Part shown: one piece after another, positions 22,284-33,695 of the stretch
How the letters are laid out: every line of letters begins with the position of its first letter
Numbering within the stretch: the stretch's first letter is position 1
Assembly: GCA_037127255.1 (NCBI GenBank)
Contig: JBANSL010000012.1
Span: 32,541,115 to 32,605,114, forward strand
Origin: Persicaria tinctoria
Lineage: Eukaryota; Streptophyta; Magnoliopsida; Caryophyllales; Polygonaceae
Direction of reading: 5' to 3'
DNA length: 64,000 bases
Translations under genes and position numbers: made by a program
The notes under the pieces: model-generated
The model's database searches: none
The model's input: the letters and a program-made list of their open reading frames with translations, nothing else
Told to the model about the DNA's origin: nothing

Positions 22284-24248
22284 AAGAGGGCTAAGCAAGC
22301 TAAAAAAACAATTAATGGGCTAAGCATGTTAAAAAAACAATTAATGGGCCTATCTAGCTAACCAACTATGCTTAAAGGGCCTTTTCAACAAATTCCCTCT
22401 TATTTATACGGGTTCGGTACGGTTCGGGTTATCCGTTTATTATTTAACTAATTAACGGTAATTAAAATATAATATAATAGTATTTGAGGATTTAAAAGAT
22501 AAAGTATCATTTCAGGAGATTTATAAAGGGGTGGTTTTATCGAATATAAATGGGTTGAAATTATTTCATAAAGGATTTAGAAATACTCTATAAAAGTGTT
22601 GATAAAATGGTGTTTCAAATATCTATAAAATCATTTGGGATTTAAATAAAATATTCGGATTCGTCAAATTAAAAAGGGAAGTTGAGAAAATGAATTTCAA
22701 GTTAGGAAATGATGTATTAAATAATTAAAAAAAAGTTTTGCTAACATTTTTATGAATTGGGATTTCTAACCGTTTGACTCGGATTTGAAACGGTTTTGAA
22801 ACTAACTTGGGAATAAGACTTATTCGATGACTAACTAGCATGATAATATGATCGTTTGATGATATGTATGACTAATAGCATGACTTGTGGTGAATTATTA
22901 TATGAGATTAAATGTTGGATAATTATGACGACCTAGTAGGATTTTATATCACACAAATTATGTCTTATGATTTTGATTAACCGTTGAGGTATATGTGGAA
23001 ATGATGTATATGAACATGCAGAATTGGTTGAATGATTATGGAGGCCGATGTGGTCTTGAGGAGCGGATGATGCGATGAAATGACTTTCATAATATGTTAC
23101 TTGTTCTATTGATTGAGGTGTGCTTGAGTGCTTAATAGTTGGATGTAGACTTATGTATATTCCATTATGTACTAGGTGATACTCTTTGATTCTGAATACT
23201 GTGTGATGGATTGTTCTGTTGCCGATTTGCTAGCCAGGTAAGTACCTCCGGGGCTTACTCAGTAACCAGTACCTCCTGCCTGATGTATCATATAGTATGT
23301 AGGTGTTTCATATGCATAAGAGCATGCCATGTAGTATCATGCTTAGGAATTGCACTTACGAATGAGCATTCTTATTCTGTATGCGTTTGAATGCAGAACG
23401 GCCGTTATTTGTGAGTCCTAGAATCCTTGATAGGGTCATAGGACAACCCAGCTCCATCGGGTTCGTCCTGAGTCATTCGGGTCGTTGGAACATCTTTACT
23501 ATTATCAGCATTTTACTTTCTTTTCACAAGATCCACGATATGATGATGAGATATGATATGATGATGAGATACGATATGATGATGAGATTTGAGATGCTAT
23601 CGAATCGAACTAGCCAGTCTCCACCCTACCTGGAAGGGGGTGGTGGTAGAAGAGGGATATACCACTTGGTATTCTTTGTTAAGGCCTTACTTAATATTCT
23701 GCACATATGAGTTAGGAACATGATAGTGTGGTTAATATTTCAGTACTGCATGAAGGCATCTTTATTCTAGGTATAGACGTATTATATGTCCTCAGCGCGG
23801 TCAGAGGACCCGCGGGCGGACTCTTGACCTGACTTAGTGGTATAGTTTCAGGTACCCGATACACTGCTTGATTTTGTGCTATGGTGACGGGGTCCATTCT
23901 TATGGCGGAGAGTGAGTGTTTGAAACCTGACTTCACCAGATTCACGCTTTTGGGATTTCTCCCTAATTATACTCTGTTTTGACCCGGCTCTGCCGTGGCA
24001 CTGGTTGTATCACTTTCAGAACTTATGCCCTTTGCATGATAAAGGATTTCCCGCGTTGTAAACTTAGGACAGGTATAGGGGTTTACCCCGGGGTCTCCAA
24101 CGGACCTTTCAGATTTGGGTGCGAAATCCCACTTTAAACTACGAATCCTTGGTTTCAAACCTTCAACCTGTACTCGGGGCGCAAGATCCTAACGAGGGGT
24201 TTTATCCCTCGAAACGTAACTCGGGAATCATAATCCTGGGCCGTTACA

Positions 24249-27200
24249 AAGGTGGTATCAGAGCTGAGGTTTTGCAATCCGAGTACAATAGGTTGAAGAT
24301 GGTTTTGAAAATGACCCAATGTTTTCAAATGATTTTGAAGTTTTTTTTGAAAAGGGCAAAATGAATTTAATTGGAATCAAACCTAAAATGAATAAAGGGG
24401 AAATAATCTCGTGGGTAGAGACCCAAGCGGTAGACATCCCTTATGGATGTAGAATTCGTGGAACGGTAGGCAAAATACTAGCTTTTATTTACAGATGGGC
24501 CTAGAAGACTCAAGGGAACTCCACGGAGGTTGGAGTGTTTAGTTAGGAAGCCGTGAGGTTTTTGCCCCTCCGGTCAGCCGTCCCTCGAAGGACGACATAG
24601 ATCGTCTCTATGCTTACGTTTATATATACATATATGCAATTGGGCCCGAGGGCAATCCTCCTCGAAGAGGATTATATTAATCTTGTTGATTGCTTATGTG
24701 TTGAGTGTTATTGTTCTTAGGATAGCGAACTAATCGGAATGCCTTAACTTGAATATGTAATTGATTTTATGTGCAAATGGGATAGCGGGAGGAAACCTTG
24801 TTCTTATGTAATCAGATTTTCTGTCTTGTCAGAATAGTTCTTCCATAGTACAACCCCCTTGATAATCCCGATTCCATCGTCCGTCCCACCAAAGCACTTG
24901 GATGTGTTAGCAAGGGTCGAGAGTGTCCGTTCCTCTTGACTTGAGTCCTATTTGTATTCCAAACATAGATGTCCTTGTGTCAAGCGAGTCATACTAGCGT
25001 CCCACGGGGAAACGGGGTGGTGAGTCGGTGATTTTCCTTAGAGAATTCTGTCAAGTTATAATGATAGCCTCCTTGTGATTTCATGACATGTTATATTAGT
25101 ATAATTCAGCATGACTTGCCTGGTACCTTACATAGTTGCACTTATGAGTGGATGTATGTGTCGTATGTATTGAATTCCCATGATTACCGTCTCTCTATGA
25201 ACTAGGTCCATGATAGTGTGGCCAACTCTCGTTGCATGTTTAACACGTGAATCAGATGACTTAGCATGCCAGATTAACCTAATTGGAATTCATTGATTGT
25301 GTACATGTTTAATGAGTATTGCTAGTATCATGTCAGACATATACCTCCCAGTTATAGGCTCTCGTATGATTGTGTGACATCCTAGTCTTACTATGCGAAT
25401 ATGGATGTATGTGATGAGATAGTTGTTGTACCAACCCTGCATGAACTGACCATACCCTTAGCATGATTTTTAGGGTACATCTTAGCATGCTTTCCGTAAT
25501 ATTATGACTTGCTTAATTGTGTATCTAATTGAGTGATAAGTCATGCATATGATATCATGTGATGATTGATAGGTCTTGCATAACTTATGCCATATATGTC
25601 TCATGTCAGTCTATGCATACATGTTCTTAGTTTGTCAAGCATGATTGGTGAATGAAATGATAGGTTGCTAGCTTGTTCTGCGCACATATAAAGATGATTA
25701 CATGAACGTGTTATCAATGCATAAATCGATATTCCTCGAGATAGGTACATACTAGTGTAAAATAATGTGATGATATCTCTTGATTTTTATGTGTTTATGT
25801 ACCACAATTATAAGGGCATCGTTGTAACTCTTGGGTTGTGATCTTATCCTTGGTCTCGTCGTCCCTATTCCTGGTCCATGTCTGAACCCTTAAGGAAGTT
25901 GTGTTGTCCTCCGTTGTCTCTCCCCTATCTCCATAACTTCTAACCCTTGCGATCCTTCAATGAGCGCCAACATGCAAGGAATGACCGACGACCAAGTGGC
26001 ACCGAAGTGGCGCAACGGAAGTGTGATGGGTCCATGACCCATAGACTCCAGGAATGACGTCACCAATGGCAAAAGGACGAACATACTTCGAAGAAAGTAG
26101 TCTTGAACAGGATCCTCCCAACTAACACGAGGAAGATCATTCTTAATTCAAATCGTGGATTTTTCTATACTAATCGGAATGGATGTTGTGCGATAGGCCT
26201 AGAACTGACATAATTGAATGTTTGTTGATGGATGTGCTGAACCAGTAGCAATGATTGCCTGAATAACTTGTTTCTGTGATGATGTGCGTTGGTGCTTGGT
26301 ATACTGACTTGCTGGTGAGTAGGTTATGGGTTATATATGTGGTGGTGCTTCTTGTTGGGCATGAGTCAAGAGATTCTTCGGTAAGCGAGGTCGAAAAGTG
26401 GCAGTGGGATCGAAGTCTTTGTTCTTGGTCATGAGATGAGTGAGAGGGTGTGCTGGATGGATGCGTTATCTTGGATAGAGCCGAGTGGCCCGAGTGAGTT
26501 GGGATTGGTCAAAGATAGTGGTTAGTGAGTATAGTTGAGTCCAGACAGGTTTTAGGTGAGGGGTGGAGTAGTATGGCGAGACTTCGAGGGAAATGTCCTA
26601 GTGAAAAGTGGTAGTCTAGTAGGTAGTGTGTGCGGGTAGTATAAGAGAGTGGCTGGCTGAGGTCTAGACTAGTTTCATTAGGGTGGTCTTGAGATTGGGT
26701 ATGGGCAGAGGTAGTTAGGATAGTTCTAGAGGTGGATGGACGAGCTAGGAGTTGATCGGGGGATTCTTGAAGGGAGGTGTTGTGAGACGGATTGGTGTGC
26801 CAATGAAGGTGTCTAGATAGTCTATGAGCAGATCGTGGGCAGTGTCGAGGATGATCGATTAAGGAACATCTGAGAAACCGTAGGATTCGGGACTAGGTGG
26901 TGTGTGCTGTGAGTGGGAGCGATTTCGGTAAAGGATGAGGTTGAGGAATTATCAAGGAAGAGTAGTATGAGGTTGCTTGGGTAATTTATGAGTGAAGGAT
27001 TTCTAGATGCGTGGTTGGAGGATTTTGGCATGAATCGGGATTTATGAGTGGAGGTTATTGTGGCTATTGAGGTATTTGGGGATGTGAGATGAACCTTTGA
27101 GGAAAGGCTAGTAGCTCGGCAAGCATGTAGTTGATAGGCAAGGATGTAGTTGAGATTTCTAGTAAGACCATGAGCTTAAGGTTGAGATAGGGAGACTATG

Positions 27201-29019
27201 AGCATGAATTTGGGAACTAGGCAAAACAGAAGGTATTGAGGACGCTAGAGGATAAGAGATTTTAGAAGGCTGGTGAAGTTGCGGTACTTAGGAAATTCAA
27301 ACGAGGATGTCATAGGAATTCGGTGAAAATGATGATCGGTACATAAGGGTTTAAGCGGTAGAGATTTCAAAGTTTGAGGAAGCGTGATCTGAGGCAATTT
27401 GGGAAAACATGCGGAGTTGAAGGAACTAGTCTAGGTAGAGTATGCTGAGAAGAGGATCTAGAGTGGGTCGGCTTGAGGATCATGGTGATTTGTGGTTGGG
27501 AGTACAACTAGTTGGGTTCTGCGTTAGAATTGGTCGGGAGTGTCAGGTGTGGGATTATCGGCATGAGTTGGGTCCTTAGAGGTGGATGGTTAGTGAGAGT
27601 AGTTAGTGGCGTGGGAAGTATGATTAAGTTAGCAAGGTGATTCGAGATGTCTCTTTAGGAGATGATGATCGGGCTAAGTCTTGAGAGCCTAGAAAGAGTA
27701 AACGAAATTAATTGGTAAGAAGCGTCTAGATCATCGTGAGGGAGGTTTAGTTAGGGACTTGGGATCTCTCAGAGAAGGCGAAGGTGGGACCGGTAGAGAA
27801 CCCCTAGGACGAGGGTGCGCTTGATAAGGAGTCTTGGTACGTAGTTGGTCGAGTTGTTAAGCTTGTTGAATCAGAAAACCGTGTGATTGGGAACTCCAAG
27901 AAATTGTTTAGATGATCGAGTGGAAGGTAAGACTTGAGATCGGGATGACGAAATGGATTGGCCCTTAGATGGCTTGATGGCATAGGAGTTGGGATACCTA
28001 CTAGTTGGTTTGGGGTATTCGGCCTTGATTGCGAATAGTTATGAGGCTAGAAAGGTTGTATGTGAGGAGGATACAATGGTGTCTAGAACTGGTAGTGGAT
28101 TGAGTTGGTAGACCTCGGTGAAGTTGATCTTAGTGCAAGGGATGGTGAGTCGTAGTCGTGTCTCGTCATGATTAGTAGTGTAGGGAGATTCTCAAGAGGT
28201 AGTGATCTAGTGTATATTTTATTTGGGGCTGAATGTTGTGCGAGTTCTATGCTATAACGATGTTGATTATCTGATGTGTTGTCGTTGACAATAGGGAACT
28301 ATTAGTACTAACATAGTTATCCCTGAAGTCGGTGGAATGCTACTTTACGGAAGCAGTTGTTTGCCTCTAATGCGATGACGCTTGGTAGTTAGAATGAGTA
28401 TGATGTACCTATCTAATTGATATAACGTGCTTATCTGATAGATATGGTGTGTAACTTCCGTGAGATGATGTGATAAATTCTACCATATATGATACGATGC
28501 TAGATATGCTATGGTATGTGGCTATTATTGAGGTGATTATGTTATGCTATTAGACATGAGGTACTATTGTTATTCGATATATATACATGATGCTTGATGA
28601 TGAAAATGATAGAAATTGAACTGTTGAACCTTGATTCTGACTTGGAACCGGGGAAGAGAGTATGAGATTAGCCTTTAGAGGTAGATGGTAGGATGAATGG
28701 AGAGGTTATAAATGCTTTTGACTAACATTCGACTCGAAGTTTTGTACGGTGTTTTAAAGAGAACGTTGTGATGTTTTGAGTTATAATATGACCGAGAAGT
28801 CGAAGTAAGGTTGTGGTAAGGGCCCATATCACATTCTTTCTATGACCTATTGGGGATATTATGATTATGGCAATGGTACTGCGAAGATCTCATAGGGGCA
28901 CCTATGAGATATTTGTTGAATCAATAGCATGATCCTTGGACTCACCAATTTCAAACTTCATCCCAAGTTTTAAAATGATTTTAGTCTCGAGGACGAGACC
29001 TGTTTATAGAGGTGGATGA
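24249..29019 (+). other. LARD internal domain, non-coding
   Basis: Begins with the PBS TGGTATCAGAGC (24253-24264) and ends with GGACGAGACCTG and a short purine tract AGAGGTGGA (about 29008-29016) before the 3' LTR. No frame exceeds about 80 codons and no gag, RT or integrase motif is seen. Between about 26330 and 28200 the plus strand is markedly rich in G and poor in C. Confidence 0.8.
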
Positions 29020-29732
29020 TGTAAAGGCTTAGGTATTTAAATCCTAATTTTTTTCGGAAAAAGAGAATTAAAAATGAATTTAATCGAATTAAAAGTTCGT
29101 TTAAAGGATTCCGACCCGAATTTAAAATTTTGACGAACGATTTCGTCCTGTTACCTCGCGAATTCAAAACAATTATCGGATGGTGATATCCTTTTCGATT
29201 TTAAAAATCTAATTGATCGAGAAAGCGGGATTCAGGGAAACTAACATTTAGAAACTAATTTCGGGTTCGAAAATCACGTATTCGGGATTATTTTACCGGA
29301 TATTGATTTGACTGATGCCGCATTTAATACCTGTCCAATCCCCCGTCTGTAAACGTCACATCAGCCCCTCCCTACTCCTCTGTAACCCGAGCCAGCTACT
29401 CAAACTCTCTTCTTTTGTACGCCATCTCCCCATCACTTCAGATCACTCCCTTCTTCAAATGCTTCAACCCTCCCCGTCTCCTGCTGTACTTCATCATTCA
29501 TCACCATTCACCCTCACGCATCATCACCGTCGCCATCATCCATTATCGTTGCCGCACCTTCAACCACCACACACACCACCATCCCCTCTTTCTTCTTCCC
29601 TTCTTCCACCACGAGCCGTCGGCGGAAGGTCCTCCGCACCCCTCGGAGCCTCCACCAGCAGCCGGAGCAGCCCAGAAGTTCCCCAGCGCCGCCGCAAGCC
29701 ACCGGAACCCCATCGCCCCATTCGAGCGCGAA

Positions 29733-30964
29733 TGATATGCGATATATTCCATAGCGCATTTAGTAGTTTTTGTCATCATTTACATGACATTATGAGAGAT
29801 ATTTGTGTGAACTTGTGGATTCGGAGCATATTGAAGAAGTTGAAGAAATCATGCAAGTTACAGAAGCTGAGAAGATCGGAAGCAGCTGGAGGACTGAAGA
29901 CATCCGACGCGGCCGCGCTGCACATGGCGTGCCCGCGCTGCTACCCCCGACGCGACCACTCTGCTAGGAGGAAGTGGCCGCGCTGCTAACAAGACAGAAG
30001 AAGGAAGTTTCACCCAGCGCGCCCGCGTCGGTCCTGGAGTCGGATTTTTATCCGATTCCGTCTATCTTATTAGTTTTATTATTTTATTATTATATTTCCT
30101 CGGGATGTTAAACCCGACTTTATTAGGTTAAATAGGCCGAAAAGGCAGTAGAGATTTCATTATGTTATTTTCTAGAGACGTATTTTCCCTTCTTGTTCAT
30201 CTCACAAACCCTATGGAGAACTAACTCTCCTTTGTTGCACTTGGTTCTTTGAAGCCTTCAATTGATTTGGTTGTGAGTATTCTACTCTTGTTCGTCCTTT
30301 GTTAATTGTTTCGATCTCCTGAGCTTATTGCTTGATTGCTTATTATTGGTTAATCTAGATTGATCACCTAGGTTTATCGATACTAGTCATACTGCTAGGG
30401 TTTACAATTCCAGGTTTGGGGTTGTAGATTCATTGTAGCAAACACAATCACCATACGCGGTTGCTTGTGGTATATTGTGAGGGAGATTCGATTGCAAGCT
30501 ATTCTAACGGGTTGTTGGAATCGCTTGTATCTCACTATAATTCATGCTTGAATGCTATTGCTTTATTATTTGGTGAAGGTTTTCCCTTGTAATTTAGTAG
30601 TAAGTGCTTTTAGGACTGGTAGGACTAAAAGCTATTACACGATCTGAATTGAGAACAATTACTGGACATTAGAACTTGAGATTCATAGAATGCGATGATG
30701 AACCATCTCAATTGTTGTGCGGATAATTACCTGGTGTGATACCTTTCCATCATATATTCACACCCTCTTATTGCAACTTGTTCTGTCATTATTATTTCTC
30801 ACACACAAAACTCCCCCTGAATCGGTTACTTTTGGGTAATAATACTTGCTATTACAATTGATTCTGTTTCCCTGTGGGTTCGACCCTAACTTACCTACTA
30901 TACTTGTTATAGTTTGCATCTTAGGAATTTACTTTGATTTGGCATAACGACCTTAGGCCTGTCA
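29733..30964 (+). repeat. Athila-type 5' LTR
   Basis: Starts TGATATGCGATA after the LARD sequence GAGCGCGAA and ends CCTTAGGCCTGTCA. It includes a GC-rich patch of GACGCGGCCGCGCTGC-like words at about 29906-30025 that recurs elsewhere in the same element. The 3' LTR partner is absent, so the start is inferred from the break in homology with 20840. Confidence 0.8.
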
Positions 30965-30968
30965 AATT

Positions 30969-30986
30969 TGGCGTCGTTGCCGGGGA
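30969..30986 (+). promoter_or_regulatory. Athila-type primer-binding site
   Basis: TGGCGTCGTTGCCGGGGA lies four bases after the LTR end. It matches the TGGCGCCGTTGCCGGGGA PBS used by Athila/Tat elements with one change (C to T). Confidence 0.85.
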
Positions 30987-31043
30987 AACGGTTAATCTTT
31001 GTTCTTGTTTGTTTTATTACCTACTTTGGTGCGAACCTCTTGC

Positions 31044-33695
31044 ATGGTTCGCACTCGTGCTACTAATCCCCATCTTGTTGATTTTGACCAGGAAATTGAC
31101 AGGACATACCACCGCCGTCTTAGAGAACAACACCACCAACCCGATCCAATGGCTGCTAATCAGACGCTGCGAGAGCTGACAGCATCGAACATCACACAGC
31201 AGGCACCTGCTGTGACAATCCCTGTTATAGGGGATGACAACCATTTTGAGCTTAAGTCTGGGCTGATTCATCAACTGCCGAAATTCCATGGATCGGCTGG
31301 AGAGGACCCCATCAAGCACATGGGGAAGTTTCATAACGTGTGCACGAGCATGAAACCGGCCAATATAACTAAAGCACAGATAAAGATGAGAGCTTTTGGG
31401 TTCACGCTGGTCGATGCTGCGGATGACTGGTACTACAGCCTTCCTACTAGGAGCATCGATATTTGGCCTAAGCTCCACAAGGCCTTCCTGGAGAAATTCT
31501 TCCCTGCTAAGAAGGAGAACACCTTGAAGAAGGCAATCAGCAATATAGAGCAGGAGGAGGATGAGACCCTCTATGATTACAATGAAAGGTTCAAGAAGCT
31601 GTGTGCTAATTGCCCTTTCCATGGCTACAGCACGAAGGACCTAGTCTTATACATCTATGGGGGATTGCTAGAATCTGATAGAAGGATGATTGATGCCGCC
31701 TGCGGAGGAAATATTCTGAATGCCACGCCAGAGGGAGCTATGGAGAAGATTCAGGAAATGGCTGAGGGGACTAGGAATTTTGGGAAGTCCACCAGGAAGA
31801 AAGGAGTCAACTCGGTAGACTCTAACCAAGCCAATGATATTGCTGAATTGAAGGATATGGTTAGGAGACTCACTCTGAAAGGGACTCCTCAACAACTCAA
31901 GGCTTGTGAATTTTGCGGTGATGACTTCCACCCAACTGATGCGTGTCCTACACTCCATGGAGACACCGCTGAAGTGAGTGCTATTGGTGGAAATGGACCT
32001 CAGAGACCCAGACATGACCCCTACTCAAACTCCTACAACCCAGGTTGGCGGGATCACCCCAATTTCAGATGGAGGGATCCACCAAACCAACCACATCAGC
32101 AGCAGCCACCTCTCTACAATCAGAGGCAGCAGAGTAACGCTCCATCTACTGAGTCCATGCTCAATACCCTGACACAGCACTTTACTGCGCATGTTCAGAC
32201 AACTGAATCGAGCATAAAGGATATACAGAAGCAAATGGGGCAAATGGCTGAAGCAATCACTAGAATGGAGGCAAAGACGTCAGGGGGTCTACCATCTCAA
32301 ATAGTGGTCAATCCAAAGGAAAACGTCAGTGCTATAACTCTTCGGAATGGAAAGGAGCTGAGAAGTCAGGAATCCGAGGAGAAAAGCACGACGGAGGCCA
32401 ACGCGGCCACGCCCACCACTGGCGCGCCCGCGCCAGAAAGTGACGCGCCCGCGCCTGATGCTAGCGCGCCCACGCCATTGTCAGACTCGCCCACGTCGAT
32501 TCCGATCCCGCCTGAATCTGAGCCCTATGTCGATACTTATGTACGACCGAATTTTCCCCCTCTCGGATCAGAGAAACCAAAGCCTCCGTTCCCTGAGGCA
32601 CTTAAGGAGAGGAGGATAATCGATGATTCAGAGCTGTTTGAGACATTTAGCAAGTGTCAGGTGAACATTCCTCTGCTGAGAATGATAAAAACTGTGCCCA
32701 AGTACGCTAAGTTCTTGAAGGAGCTTTGCACAGTAAAGAGGAATCAGAAGCTGAAAGGGAAAAAGAAGGTGAAAGTAAGTGAGCAGGTCTCCGCTATGTT
32801 TCAGAGGAGAATGCCGAAAAAGTGTGCTGATCCAGGTATGGTTACTATCCCTTGTGTCATTGGAGATGTAAAATTTGATAGAGCTATGCTTGATTTGGGT
32901 GCTTCCATAAATGTCCTTCCCTACTCACTCTACAAATCACTAGATTTAGGACCTTTGTATGAAACTGGAGTAGTTGTGCAACTAGCTGATAGGTCTAATA
33001 AGTACCCTAAAGGAGTAGTTGAAGACGTTCTAGTTATGGTCGATAAACTGATTTTTCCTGCAGATTTCTTTGTCCTGGATATGGAACACGATAAGCATGA
33101 TGCACCTATTCTATTAGGTAGACCTTTTATTAAAACTGCTAGGACAAAAATTGATTGTGTCTCTGAGACACTAACAATGGAATTTGATGGAGAAAAGGTT
33201 GAATTCGATCTCTATAAGGCTATGAAACATCCTGTTGATGACCATTCTCTGTGCTCTATTGATGTGATTGAACCATTAGCTCAAGATTTATTTGATATTT
33301 CTAGGGAAGATGAGTTGCAGTCAATTATTGAGAATGATATTGACGAGTCCTATACAGATTTTTCAATCTCATCTAACATGCAGGAATTAGTAGCCCATAT
33401 GGATATGGAAGGTGAGTCCCCTACTCTTTTGGGCATTGGCCCCAATCTACTAACTCCAAGCGAAGTGCTTGTTCCATCTATTGTGCAGGCCCCTAAAATT
33501 GAACTCAAGCAACTCCCTAGTCATCTCAAGTATGCTTTCCTAGGAGTTGATGACACTCTACCAGTTATTGTGTCAAGTAAGCTCTCAGCGGAGCAGGAGG
33601 AAAAGTTAGTAGAGGTTCTAAAGGAGTACAAAACTGCATTGGGGTGGACCATCGCTGACAGTCAGTGGGTGAGTCCTACCCAAGTTGTCCCATGA
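31044..33695 (+). CDS. Athila-type gag-protease ORF
   Basis: The first ATG in the frame is at 31044 (MVRTRATNPH), giving 883 residues. Order: retrotransposon gag domain (roughly residues 65-240, with KMRAFGFTLVDAADDWYYSL and LEKFFPAKKE); CX2C-type zinc site CEFCGDDFHPTDAC (about 290-305); a low-complexity segment rich in Ala and Pro (about 455-500) encoded by GCGCCCGCG repeats; an aspartic protease with MLDLGASINVLP (DLGA in place of DSGA, as usual in Athila) and ILLGRPF; then the linker to RT. It ends at a stop created where a 37 bp direct repeat replaced native linker sequence. The frame is otherwise open. Confidence 0.87.
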   Translation: MVRTRATNPHLVDFDQEIDRTYHRRLREQHHQPDPMAANQTLRELTASNITQQAPAVTIPVIGDDNHFELKSGLIHQLPKFHGSAGEDPIKHMGKFHNVCTSMKPANITKAQIKMRAFGFTLVDAADDWYYSLPTRSIDIWPKLHKAFLEKFFPAKKENTLKKAISNIEQEEDETLYDYNERFKKLCANCPFHGYSTKDLVLYIYGGLLESDRRMIDAACGGNILNATPEGAMEKIQEMAEGTRNFGKSTRKKGVNSVDSNQANDIAELKDMVRRLTLKGTPQQLKACEFCGDDFHPTDACPTLHGDTAEVSAIGGNGPQRPRHDPYSNSYNPGWRDHPNFRWRDPPNQPHQQQPPLYNQRQQSNAPSTESMLNTLTQHFTAHVQTTESSIKDIQKQMGQMAEAITRMEAKTSGGLPSQIVVNPKENVSAITLRNGKELRSQESEEKSTTEANAATPTTGAPAPESDAPAPDASAPTPLSDSPTSIPIPPESEPYVDTYVRPNFPPLGSEKPKPPFPEALKERRIIDDSELFETFSKCQVNIPLLRMIKTVPKYAKFLKELCTVKRNQKLKGKKKVKVSEQVSAMFQRRMPKKCADPGMVTIPCVIGDVKFDRAMLDLGASINVLPYSLYKSLDLGPLYETGVVVQLADRSNKYPKGVVEDVLVMVDKLIFPADFFVLDMEHDKHDAPILLGRPFIKTARTKIDCVSETLTMEFDGEKVEFDLYKAMKHPVDDHSLCSIDVIEPLAQDLFDISREDELQSIIENDIDESYTDFSISSNMQELVAHMDMEGESPTLLGIGPNLLTPSEVLVPSIVQAPKIELKQLPSHLKYAFLGVDDTLPVIVSSKLSAEQEEKLVEVLKEYKTALGWTIADSQWVSPTQVVP

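Larger units (their letters stand above)
13642..24248 (+). repeat. 5' LTR of the LARD element, interrupted by copia
   Basis: The parts are 13642-14256 and 20743-24248. 13642-14251 matches 29020-29629, and 23574-24248 matches 39126-39800 with about 11 differences counted by eye, so insertion was recent. The piece 20743-23573 has no counterpart in the 3' LTR beyond about 20842 because of the deletion there. A GC-rich stretch (20743-21340) and a foldback (21538-22283) lie in it. Confidence 0.87.
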
